Below are positions 1 to 9,103 of a stretch of DNA of 64,000 nucleotides, in pieces. A program made the position numbers and the translations under genes. Each line of letters starts with the position of its first letter. Position 1 is the stretch's first letter. Location of the stretch: contig NC_088875.1 in the NCBI RefSeq assembly GCF_032884065.1, positions 47,361,235-47,425,234 on the forward strand. Reading direction: 5' to 3'. The notes under the pieces are model-generated. The model was not told where the DNA came from. It saw nothing but the letters and a program-made list of their open reading frames with translations, and did no database searches. This stretch comes from Artemia franciscana (Eukaryota; Arthropoda; Branchiopoda; Anostraca; Artemiidae).

Positions 1-204
1 TTAGGACAACTTCTGGTTGTTAAAGCTCTCAAAAAGGTATTTACTATTACTACTCTTTTTTACTTAGTAGTTTAATCAGGATAATGGCCCAACGTAACGT
101 TTTTCAATTAAAATGAAATGAAAATATAGGAAAATAGGCATAATTTTTCGATAAGGCATTGGATAAACTAAACAAGCAAAAATTTTCTTTAATAATAAAA
201 TTCC

Positions 205-600
205 AAGTATGGTACTTGCGTATTATTCAGAACACACTCAATAAGTGGAGTTAGGTTCTTTAGTGAAACAAACTACGTTGCAGGTACATTTTAATTAAGT
301 ATTTTATATATAGAGGTAGTTAGATTAGGTTAAGTTAGATATTTGATATAATGCACAACACCAGTCCCCCCCCACCCATAATGTGTAAATATATAGCCCA
401 AACTTTTCATAAAGCTAATGAAATAAAACAAAATATGATAAAATTATAATACTTTATTAGGAAAATTATAAAATTACAACTTAGAATTCTAACCTAACCT
501 AACCTTTTGTCTTTGAGTTTTGTGTTTGTTGCTGTGAAACCGGATTTTCTCATAAAATTTACCTGCATCGTAGTGTTATGTACTATAATCCTATTGGTAA
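205..600 (-). mobile_element. Merlin-related MITE (internally deleted copy)
   Basis: This copy is inverted relative to a longer copy at 34250-34808, and the two share several blocks on opposite strands. The blocks include the end containing AACACACTCAATAAGTG, the TAACCTAATCTAACC-like stretch and the segment next to the far terminus. Inverted repeats of about 20 bp built around TGCAGGTA lie near 271-294 and 555-577. The longer copy keeps an ORF with a Merlin-type zinc finger and this one does not, so it is best read as a deletion derivative. The TTAGG-like stretches at about 320-345 and 490-505 belong to the element and are not telomeric. Exact ends are uncertain. Confidence 0.55.
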
Positions 601-783
601 TATAGTACCATTGGTTGGTTCTCAATCCTACGCCTGAACGGAAGCGAGAGCTTGGCTACTACTATTTTATTTTACATAACTAAACTAGAAACCTAAATAC
701 ATCAAAATATATTCAACTTAGGTTTACTCAACCGAACTCGAAATTGAACTGCACTGATCAAATCACTCCCCTAATCTATACCA

Positions 784-1268
784 AAATAATATGAAAAAAA
801 CTTTGTTTTCTTAAAGAGTTAAAGAGGCTGCGTCCCAAAGTCGAACCTTAAAACGTACAGGAATTAGGAGAGGCAGTTGGGGGGCTGCCGCCCCCCAACC
901 TCCCCGCTTTTAAAGACTTTTGTACAGGTTTTTTGTTGTGGGGGGACTTCATTGTTACTAATTACTAGTTTCGGCGCAATGGTTCTCCTGTCCTCTTGTG
1001 TTTAACATTTTTCGAAGTTATTCCATTATTCATTTATTTCAATTTTTTGTTAATTAAAAGAGGGCCTTTCCGAAGCCAAGAGCGGGGGGTTAGGGGGGCG
1101 GCAGCCCCCCACAACAAAAAACCTGTACAGAAGAGTCTTTAAAAGCGGGAGGTTTGGGGGGCGGCAGCCCCCCAACTGCCTCTCCTAATTCCTGTACGTT
1201 TTAAGGTTCGACTTTGGGACGCAGCCTCTTTAACTCTTTAAGAAAACGAAGTTTTTTTCATATTATTT
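784..1268. repeat. Long-armed foldback (inverted repeat) element
   Basis: Arms at 784-945 and 1105-1268 are reverse complements over about 160 bp with few mismatches or small indels. They flank a 159 bp unique spacer. Each arm carries a GC-rich block with G6/C6 runs around GGCAGCC that is itself partly palindromic. No coding potential is seen in the spacer. It looks like a foldback or MITE-type insertion. No target-site duplication could be fixed by eye. Confidence 0.75.
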
Positions 1269-1414
1269 CTCTACGTTTTTCTACAATCCGTGGTGGATGT
1301 AATTTAATAATAATTTTCCATGTTTATTTTCTCGCTTTCTGTATCAATAAATTCAAACTGACAAAATTATCTAATTTTGATAATTTTAATAGTTTAGCAG
1401 CTTAATTAAAAATT

Positions 1415-1486
1415 TAGCAGCTAGTGGTTTTTACCCACCCGCCTCCAGTTTATGGGCCCAGCGCGCTTCCGCTGCGCCAAGCTGCT
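1415..1486 (-). pseudogene. Initiator tRNA-Met pseudogene
   Basis: This is homologous to the tRNA-iMet at 1729-1800. The acceptor stem (AGCAGCT/AGCTGCT) and the CAT anticodon context (GGGCCCATAA) persist. The 3' half of the anticodon stem no longer pairs, because the expected CCCAG is replaced by ACTGG. The T-loop block ATCGAAA has become GTAAAAA, which damages the internal promoter B box. A T5 run follows the 3' end on the - strand. It is probably non-functional. Confidence 0.75.
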
Positions 1487-1728
1487 TTTATGCTTGTTAT
1501 CAAACAAGTTATTACAATAGAAAATTTCACCAACGGCTTCAATTAGGAAATCAATTTAAATGGTTCTTTTAACTTGCTTCCTTCAAGCCTTACCCCCGCT
1601 TCAGTATAAATTCTTGTGAACATTCCAGTATGTAATTCTGATCACATGTTTCCATGTTTATTTTCTCCCTTTCTGTATCAATAAATTCAAACTGACAAAA
1701 TTACCTAATTTGACAAATTTTAAAAAAT

Positions 1729-1800
1729 TAGCAGCTAGCGGTTTCGATCCACCGACCTCTGGGCTATGGGCCCAGCACGCTTCCGCTGCGCCAAGCTGCT
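1729..1800 (-). tRNA. tRNA-Met initiator (CAT)
   Basis: A 72-nt cloverleaf reads on the - strand. It has a perfect 7 bp acceptor stem (AGCAGCT/AGCTGCT), the D-arm GCGCAGCGGAAGCGTGC, an anticodon stem CTGGG/CCCAG with loop CCCATAG (CAT), and the T loop ATCGAAA. Three consecutive G:C pairs at the base of the anticodon stem and an A-starting T loop are hallmarks of eukaryotic initiator tRNA-Met. A T6 run just past the 3' end fits a Pol III terminator. It differs from the usual eukaryotic sequence mainly in compensated acceptor-stem pairs, in two wobble pairs in the T stem and in loop position 38 (G). It could be a functional variant gene or a recently inactivated copy. Confidence 0.8.
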
Positions 1801-1880
1801 GTTAGTGTAAGAATTTTTCAAACAAGTGATGTTATTACAAGAGAAAATTTTACCTTCAATGGGGAAATGGGTTTTTCTAA

Positions 1881-2440
1881 GCTAGAAAATCGGGGGGTTA
1901 AGATTTTCCGACGAAACTTTCCAGGAAAATTACTCGGAGAATTCCGCGTCGAATGAGTCTTCGTAAACCCAGATCCGATGTCGGCTGTAACCTGTAGGCG
2001 TCTCAGAAAAAAAGGAGAATATGAACATTAAGTGGCTATGCGTGGTTTCTGGAAAACGGAAGGAGTTATCGGATCGAGCTGAAATTTCGCGGATAAGCTC
2101 CTGGGCCCTAGGGGACCTTAACTTGTGAATTTCAGCCCGATCGGACAACGTTAAAGGGGGGCTGGGGTTGACGGGTCGAAACTTTCGGCCAGATTTTCCC
2201 CATGAAGGAAAAGTCGGAGGGGAAGGAAATTTGGCAGGTTTCTTAGTTGGAGCTCGGGCTACGAAATGCATCCCTCCCCATCCCTCTGCGACCACTGGAA
2301 CCGAAGATCGCTTAACATTGTTGTGGTTCGCCTCTTTAAAGAGGCACGAGTGTGCCTCCTTGAAAACGTCGCAGTACTTTTAATCATCCGCTACCCATTC
2401 TGATCTAAAGCCGCATAATATGCAACTAAATACATTTTAA
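1881..2440. other. Unassigned GC-richer block
   Basis: This stretch is less AT-rich than its surroundings and has opposing short ORFs on both strands, with no recognisable domain. The phrasing around 2075-2150 (GATCGAGCTGAAATTTCGC..., then CAGCCCGATCGGAC) is reminiscent of the ~290 bp core repeats elsewhere in the window. It has no hairpin head, GTCY tract or tail, so I leave it unassigned. Confidence 0.3.
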
Positions 2441-2520
2441 CTAGGACTAGTAACAGTAGTTTGTTTCATGAAAGAACCTAACTCCACTTATTGAGTGTGT
2501 TCTGAATAATATACAAGTAC
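2441..2520 (+). repeat. Fragment of the Merlin-related MITE end
   Basis: About 70 bp including AACCTAACTCCACTTATTG and GTGTGTTCTGAATAATA match the outer end shared by the elements at 205-600 and 34250-34808. Only one end is present, so it is a truncated or solo end. From 2521 to 3464 I see no further feature. Confidence 0.55.
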
Positions 2521-3464
2521 CCCAAATATTTTGGCTTCCCGTCCGGAAGCCTCTATCAGTAAGGAAAAGAAGCAAACAAACTAACCTTACATGAAAAAAA
2601 TATATAAAGGAAAAGAGAAGGCGAAGACATGCCTTTTACAGAAAATAGTGAAAAGAATAGAAAATAATTAAATCTTAAGACCTATATTCAACTTCTTTTT
2701 TTTTATCACAAATCAAACAAGCAAGCACAAAGCCAGACACGTCAGAACATCTCAAAACTTTTCGATGTCCAACTTTTATTGATTTCTCAGCTGGGAGCCC
2801 CCGTAGCAATGGGAAAATTATGAAAGAGGCACAGTATGGACTGTGGAGGGATGTGTGTTTTGTGTAAAAGGATCACCAAAGGCCTTCCTGGTCTTATCGC
2901 GTTAGATATTATTCGACGCTGTATTTATGTATAGGCCTATGTTTCTTAAACTTTTGGCAAGTCAAAAAATATTGGAAGTTGTTTTCTTTTTGTTAAAAAG
3001 TTTTTTCTCTTTAACACACTTTTAAAAGTGACCACATTCACCAAAGTAATTTGTTACCAACGTTATACCATATCAATACGATAAAACATATTAATGAGGC
3101 ACTAATCAGTCTTTGGATGCTGTTCAAGTAGGAATTTCAGGGGAATCGTTGAGCTGAAACTTAAAATATATGTTAGAAAATACCTTTCACTAGTTATCGT
3201 GTCCCACCATATTAGCAAAAATTTGTTTTTCACCCACTACACAAAATTGAAAAAAAATCGATGGATTGCAAAAAAAGAAACAAACAGACAAACAAATAAA
3301 ATTGACAAACAAACAAGCAATAATGACAAAAAGAAAGACTAGGGAAAAGAGAGAGCCTGGATGAGGCTCTAAAGCAAGAAAAATATCTTGGAACAGATCT
3401 TTCAATAGCTATTCAGCAGCAAAAGAATGTCAGTAGCTGCATATTTGGCAACAATTTTCATCCT

Positions 3465-4060
3465 GTTAAGCTACCACTACTACTACTATCAACTAATCTT
3501 AGAACCAAGCTGCCCGAAACTGACACTGCTGCAAACGCTCCTCCTCCCCCCTCCCAATTCATTCAAAGTTTCATTCCACTTCCATATGAAATTATAATTT
3601 TCTTAAACTCCTCTGTTAGGATCACCCCCCTCTCTCCATTCGGGGACGATTTACTTTTTGTTTCGTCCCAGATGGATTGCAAAAAAAGCACAATTTTTGG
3701 CAATCTATCATCCGTAAAATGTGGCCTAGCCTTGCCGGCTTTTCTTTCGCTATAGCTCTAGAATCATATCATATTTATATATATTTTATCATATTTTATC
3801 ATATTTTAGATCAAAATATAATTTTATCATATTTTAGATCAAATCATATTTTCATGCAGCTTTTTCTTTTATATACGGTCAGTCAAACATTTACCTAAAA
3901 TTATCACTTGACAACTCCTCTGAAAAATATTAGACATATCTTCCTCAATCTTTTGAAGCAATCCATACTTAATCGCTGTTATTACCATGGGTTCCAATAT
4001 TCTAATCTTAGCTCGAATATTTGTCTTTCTATTCCTCCCAACTTTTTTTCAACTTTGCAA
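3465..4060 (-). pseudogene. LINE 3' fragment (family L1a of this window)
   Basis: On the - strand this matches the 3' part of the LINE at 38033-41903 block by block, with stops and frameshifts. It includes the segment corresponding to LEATVM...KYG, then RLGHVLRM-like and PKIVLF-like residues. It ends in an (AGT)n/(ACT)n trinucleotide tail at about 3470-3490, the same kind of 3' tail seen on the other two copies. An AT-rich insertion around 3770-3860 interrupts the match. Confidence 0.6.
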
Positions 4061-4907
4061 AAACAATCTGTACTCTGCGCTGAGCTAATCAAAGCAGATC
4101 TTTATTGTAATGAAAATAAGCACGTCGACCCTACAACAAGTCATGGTTAATAGCAGACGTCTAAGTTAGACGGAACAGCATGGTCACAAGAAGATGAATA
4201 TAATTTGGCTAAAGCGTGGCGTATATATAATTTGTCAAATTGCTTTCTACGATTTGAAACCTCTTAGCATAACCTATTTTTAATATATTTTTGGTACTCT
4301 GGAGAACTTGAGTTCGAAACGAAGAAACTGAAGAAAAACTATTTGATTCCTAGGCGCTTAAAATATGAACTTGAGATACACTTGCCACAAAAGACTAGAG
4401 TCAGACCGAGACTTTACATTCAGACCAAATACTACTGGCAACTCATCGCAGCACCAAGCTGCGGAGGTTTCAAAACCTCCCTCTTCACACCCTCCCAGGA
4501 AGTTCTGGTTTCCCTTAAGTCTTTCTTCACGAAATACTCGCATTCATAAGGTTCATTCATCAACATCAAATGTCAATGTCTTATGACCTAAAATGTCATC
4601 CAATAGCAAGAGAGATAGTCTTGCATTAACCCTTGCATTAAAAACCAAAAACTTGCATTTAAACACGTTCTAAGCCTGAGACACTGAGGATATGGTTTTA
4701 AAACACAATTTACGATAATTGAATACAAAGAAAACCAACTTACATTTTTTCTCATCTTAAACCAAGATAAATCAACCGTGTTAACACAAATCAGGTCAGT
4801 AGACAGGCCGCATTAATCGCTAGAGACAGAATCCTTACGGAATCTAATTTTTGAAAAGTCTTTCATTTGTTTTCTTTTTTCTGTCTTCTTATGGTTTGCC
4901 TCAAAGG

Positions 4908-4908
<1 letters not shown>

Positions 4909-4974
<66 letters not shown>
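4909..4974. repeat. (TA)n microsatellite
   Basis: This is an uninterrupted TA dinucleotide tract of about 66 bp. It creates spurious Tyr-Ile ORFs on both strands that should not be annotated. 4061-4908 holds only short unassigned ORFs. Confidence 0.97.
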
Positions 4975-4975
<1 letters not shown>

Positions 4976-5070
4976 TTGGCGGAGATCCTCGCCGAAATAT
5001 CTGCTTTGCCTCTTTCTTTGCTTCTTTTCTACTAGAGGATAATCACCCTTGTTCTTGTTTTCTTCATTTT

Positions 5071-5963
5071 TATGGCACTTGGTATTTACCAAGTGACATA
5101 GCGATCGCATTTTCTGTCTGTCTGTCTGTCGGTCGGTCCCGGTTTTGCTAGTTCGGACCCTTCCTGATAAGCTGGAGCGATGAAAGTTAGCAGGCGTATC
5201 AGGGACCAGACAAGATTTAATTAGAAATAGTCTCTTCCTCGATTCGACCATCTGGGGGGGGGGGCGAGTGAACGAGATAGTTTAGAAGAATTTTGTTTTC
5301 TGAAAAATTGTTCTTTTTAATTGTGGTTGCTGGTGTAGGGGTATGATTCTCGCTTAGGGTGCGAGAGGCATCAGATTCGAATCTCGGACCACCCCAATTT
5401 TTACATGAAGAAGGTCCGAAACTAGATAATTGATCAATATAGCGCTTGCTGAAAGTTGGCAGGCGTATTAGTGACCAAACCAGATTAAATTAGAAATAAT
5501 CGCTTTCTCGATTCGACCAACTGGGGGAGGGGGAGTGGAAGGACGGTTAAGTCGGAAAAATTAGAAAAAATGTGGTATTTTTAACTTACTAACGGGTTAT
5601 CGGATCCTAATGAGATTTGATATTTAGAAGGACCTCGTGTCTCAGAGCTCTTATTTTAAACCCCGACCGGATCTGGTGACACAGGAGGAGCTGGAAGGGG
5701 AAACCGAAAATCTTGGAAAACTCTTAGAGTGGAGAGATTGGGATGAAACTTGATGGGACAAACGTTACAATACAGAACAAAGAGACCACAGGAACACTGT
5801 ATTCGCAAGTTTGTCTTTGTAATAATTGCCAAAAATAAAAGAACAGCAAAATCGATGACTCTAGTACCCGTCTGATTTTAGGTTCCGATCTCGTCCCAAG
5901 TGCCATATGAGCTCTTGGCTCTTCCGACCTCGTCACAAGTGCCATAGAAGCTCTTGGCTCTTG
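5071..5963 (+). mobile_element. HINE-like non-autonomous Helentron, short copy
   Basis: The head at 5071 begins TATGGCACTTGG and forms the hairpin CACTTGGT/ACCAAGTG. A GTCT/GTCG tetranucleotide tract follows at about 5116-5148, then one to two core repeats. The tail at about 5885-5963 holds the subterminal complement ACAAGTGCCATA and two GAGCTCTTGGCTCTT-like blocks. A hairpin head, a GTCY microsatellite, central tandem repeats and subterminal inverted repeats match the architecture described for Helentron-associated interspersed elements such as Drosophila DINE-1. The superfamily assignment is inference from architecture. No transposase is encoded. Confidence 0.65.
5324..5395 (+). pseudogene. 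tRNA-Pro (AGG)-like sequence
   Basis: The D-arm block AGGGGTATGATT and the anticodon arm CTCGC-TTAGGGT-GCGAG match eukaryotic tRNA-Pro(AGG) very closely. The T arm keeps TTCGAAT but its stem (TCAGA/CTCGG) pairs poorly, and the 7 bp acceptor does not close. A T5 run follows about two bases later. It is most likely a tRNA pseudogene or a retroposed tRNA-derived sequence. It sits inside the element at 5071-5963 between two copies of the element's own GGCAGGCGTAT region. Confidence 0.6.
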
Positions 5964-6039
5964 TTCTTATTTATTTTTATTTTGTTCTTTTTTCGTTTTT
6001 TGTCAAACTTATTACATTTATTAGCAATAATCCGTATTT

Positions 6040-6960
6040 GTAATTCCACCGCACGTGACTCGCACATTATTGCACCGTAAGAGACCCTAACTGCTTTAAT
6101 TGAGCCTTTAAGGGTTCTACAAGGGGAAGTAGGCTCGGAATCGCTCGTCTAAGGGGCTAGTAAAGACCATATTGGCTTATGGTAATCCTAGATAACTGCA
6201 AGTTCATCCCAAAAGCACCGTATTGCACCGTAAGAGATCCTAACTGCTTTTAGTAGGCCTAAAAGGATTCAAAAGCGGGACGAGGGAGGCTGAAAAACAC
6301 TGTCAACAAAGGCTTAAGCTGATTTATGATAACCCAAGATAACTACAAACACATTTATTAGCATTAACCTGTATTTAATTGCACCTTAAGAGACCCAAGA
6401 ACACCCTATTGCACCGTAAGAGATCCAGACTATTTTCAGTGAGTCTTTAAGGATTTTGCAAGGGGGAAAGGCGATTGGAAAATTTTGACTAAGGAGTTTC
6501 TAAAGACTAAATTGGTTTATGGTAATCCTAGACAACTCCAAGTTGATCCATTAGTATTGGCCAGTATTTTAGTTGCAGTTTAGAAGCCCACAAGTACCCC
6601 CATGACACGTAAGAGATCCATACGGCTTTTAGTCGGCCTTAAAGGGTTACACAAGCGAGGGAAGGGAGGTTGAAAAACAGTTGTCTGTGTAGTCTACAAA
6701 GACCAAGTTGATTTATGATAATCCAAGATAACTACAAACCTATTTTTTAACCTGTATTTTAATGGCATCTTAAGAGACCTAACGATAACCTATTGCACTG
6801 TAAGAACTCCAAACTGCTTTCAGTGAGTCTTACCGGATTCATCCGGTAAGGATGAATCCGGAAAGGCGGAGGGAAAGGCGGAGAAACAGTTGTTTAAGGA
6901 GTTCATAAAGATCGAGTTGATTAATCATAACTGCAATGAAATCCAAGAGGAAGATCCCCC
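6040..6960. repeat. Degenerate ~190 bp tandem repeat array
   Basis: The motif TGCACCGTAAGAGA and near variants recur at about 6072, 6224, 6411, 6604 and 6794. Each is followed by a TTTTAGT/TTCAGTGAGTC-type block, a GGGAGGCTGAAAAAC-type block and TTATGATAATCCAAGATAAC. Spacing is about 150-195 bp. Neighbouring units alternate between two sub-types, suggesting a higher-order unit near 370 bp. There is no coding potential. Confidence 0.65.
6833..6861. repeat. Perfect 12 bp hairpin
   Basis: CCGGATTCATCC and GGATGAATCCGG are exact reverse complements separated by the 5-nt loop GGTAA, at the last unit of the 6.0-6.96 kb array. The preceding TTACCGGA and loop-side GGTAA extend the symmetry slightly. 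Function is unknown. 6962-8113 is intron-like AT-rich sequence without other recognisable features. Confidence 0.85.
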
Positions 6961-8113
6961 TACTCTTTAAACTGCTTTATTGATTTTTGTTTGGTTTTAT
7001 TTATATCATATTTTATATTTGAATAATATTTTTTTGTTTAATATACTTATATAAGGGCTGTAAGCATACCTTTATTTATTTCCTGTTTTATTTTATTCAT
7101 GTTTGTTAAGTTCTCCCTTTCTGGACCACCTTTACCACCTTTTTTCTAGATAAAGAGTAAACGTACCTTAATAAAGAAAAAACTGCACTTAAAACTAGGT
7201 GAGACAAAAGTTGTAAATATAGTTGTTATTTTTTTAATTGAATTAAGGCGAAGCATCCTTGTTTTAATAACGTTCGATTTAAGATGACCAATACGTGTGC
7301 GTAGGGTACGTATCCGTATATGAGTTACGGGTGAGAGAATAAAAAAATCTTTGATAAGCTATCCCCCCCCCTAAGTACTTGTATATTGTTTTTGGTTGAA
7401 AATTAAAAAAAAACTGTTTTAACCTTTAGGTTCGTGGAGAGTAAAAGATTTTTTTTTAAATCTTTGCTCCTTTTTTTAATGGCGAGAATATTTATCTGTC
7501 AATATTGATTCCAAAATTGTACGTTTTATTTACTTTGGGTTTTACAATAATACAAAATGTACATCAAAAAGACTAATCAGGCAAAAAAGGAAAATAATAA
7601 GGTTGTGTTAGTATATTAAAATTTTATCTCAAGTAAGGCAAGTTCCATAGTGTGATTTTCAAAAAATTCACAAGACAAATAACTTTCTTTTGTTTCGTTT
7701 TCGAATGTTGTAAGAGAATATTCGTTTTTTTTTTTCTACAGGCAAGCGAATATATCTCACTATAGAAATTTTATGCCGTCTGTTGGTTTCATTAATTGGT
7801 GACGAATTTTATACGTAATTTGGTAACTATACATTGTTTTCTCTCACGGCTCGGGGGATCAAGTTAGGACTTTCAGGAGGAGACTTCTTTTTTGTGCATA
7901 AAGTCAGTTTATTTATTATAAGCCACACAATATTACACAGCTAGTGATGGGATAAGAATGGAAAAAAAAAATCAAGAAAAAAAATAGGTAATCAACGAAA
8001 AAATTGGATAAGGTAAAGTAAGGCGATAAACGCGCATAGCGCATATTCTATTTTTAGTTTGAGTTGCTTACTAAACGAACGTTGTCTGTGCTTACTTTTT
8101 ACGTTTTTTTTAG

Positions 8114-8968
8114 GCTCTTGAAGATAAGAATAATGAAAATCGTGAACTAGCTATGAAAGTAGAATTTCTTGAAACTCAATCTAAAGAAGCTGTGACAAAT
8201 CAAAATTTGATCGATTCTCTTATATCAAAGCACAGGAAAGAAATCGAATTGAAAGAGAGCACACTCAGAGATGATTACGAACAACAAATTAATATAATGA
8301 AACATGGAATTGAAGCCCAAATTGAAAAAGAAAAAAAGAGCAGCATAGACATGGAAAAAGAGCAAATGCTGAAAGATAAGGATGCAAAAATCGAAGAGTT
8401 GAATAAGACTATCAACGGAATTAAAAAAGATCATGAAGGAATTATTGCTGATCTACGCTCGACTTTGGAAGAAGAATATTTGAAAGGTTTGGAAACTCAG
8501 AGGCAAAATCTAAGCATACAGTATAGACAAGAATTAGAAACACAGAGATTGCGTTTTCGTATGGTCACTTCTAAAGCTACATCTGACTTGGCTGATCCTG
8601 ATTTATCCAGAAGCTTACGTACGGATCCCATGACCAGTAGCGTAATATTATCTTCGCCTTCTTCTCCAAGACTGATGCGCACAGCTTCCAAAGAAAAACC
8701 ACAAAAAGTTACTGCAAATGAAGGATCAATTGTTACTGTAGAATACGATCCGAATAGAAGTGCATGGTTTGTTGTTGGCAATACTGACGCTTTGCATTTG
8801 GTGCATACTGATTGTACTTCAAGTCTTGGAGATCCTGCTGGTCAAGCTAGGGTTAAGATCACTAAAAAAGAGTGTTGTATGGTGAGAAAAGATGGTAATC
8901 GGTATAACTTGCCGCGGGGTAAGCAGTTCTTTCGAATCAGGGTTGAAAAAATGAATATTCAAGAATAG
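8114..8968 (+). CDS. RB1CC1/FIP200 (Atg11/Atg17-like), terminal coding exon
   Basis: This encodes the C-terminal 284 residues of a homologue of FIP200, the scaffold of the ULK1/Atg1 autophagy-initiation complex. The exon opens in phase 0 after a pyrimidine-rich acceptor (TTTTTTTAG at 8105-8113), starting ALEDKNNENRELA. It ends with TAG at 8966-8968. Residues 1 to about 150 form a charged coiled coil rich in Glu, Lys and Gln. About 165-198 is a Ser/Pro/Thr linker (SSVILSSPSSPR). About 200-280 matches the Claw domain, with TVEYDPNRSAWFVV, ALHLVHTD, then KKECCMVRKDGNRYNLPRG and FFRIRV. The vertebrate KEYCQ...NRFKVPLGTKFYRVK block aligns to the last part. The Claw binds phosphorylated LIR motifs of selective autophagy receptors in vertebrates; that role is inferred here. 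Upstream exons are outside the window or hidden in its first 8 kb. Confidence 0.85.
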   Translation, partial: ALEDKNNENRELAMKVEFLETQSKEAVTNQNLIDSLISKHRKEIELKESTLRDDYEQQINIMKHGIEAQIEKEKKSSIDMEKEQMLKDKDAKIEELNKTINGIKKDHEGIIADLRSTLEEEYLKGLETQRQNLSIQYRQELETQRLRFRMVTSKATSDLADPDLSRSLRTDPMTSSVILSSPSSPRLMRTASKEKPQKVTANEGSIVTVEYDPNRSAWFVVGNTDALHLVHTDCTSSLGDPAGQARVKITKKECCMVRKDGNRYNLPRGKQFFRIRVEKMNIQE

Positions 8969-9097
8969 TTGTTGGGAAAAGGGCTATTTTTCATGTCCTT
9001 CAATACTAACCATGTTCTAAAATCATCTTCATCATTCGTCAAGGAAGCTATCAAGTAAATCTTAACTATCAAGTCCCGTTAAGAATTAACAAAACAA

Positions 9098-9103
9098 AAT
9101 AAA
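9098..9103 (+). terminator. Candidate poly(A) signal for the FIP200-like gene
   Basis: AATAAA lies 130 bp after the stop codon, the first canonical hexamer downstream. A second AATAAA occurs at about 9249. Either could end the transcript, and sequence alone cannot decide. Confidence 0.45.

Larger units (their letters stand above)
1314..1880. repeat. Tandem duplication carrying tRNA-iMet units
   Basis: Two copies of a roughly 330 bp cassette lie head to tail, about 1314-1620 and 1650-1870. Both start with the same TGTTTATTTTCTC... stretch and share the block TCAATAAATTCAAACTGAC. Each then carries a tRNA-like block on the - strand and a shared far flank with CAAACAAGT...TTATTACAA. The second copy holds an intact-looking initiator tRNA. 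The first holds a decayed one. Confidence 0.7.

Noticed and set aside
320..505. TTAGG/CCTAA-like repeats suggesting telomeric sequence
   Set aside because: Only a few imperfect units, internal to the Merlin-related element and repeated at its 34.6 kb copy.
1930..2383. Overlapping ORFs on both strands with somewhat protein-like composition
   Set aside because: No recognisable domain on either strand, no splice context, and partial likeness to core-repeat phrasing.
4851..5251. ORFs rich in Tyr-Ile on both strands
   Set aside because: They are read through a (TA)n tract and have no domain; the same applies at 23255-23611, 45015-45302 and 49265-49468.
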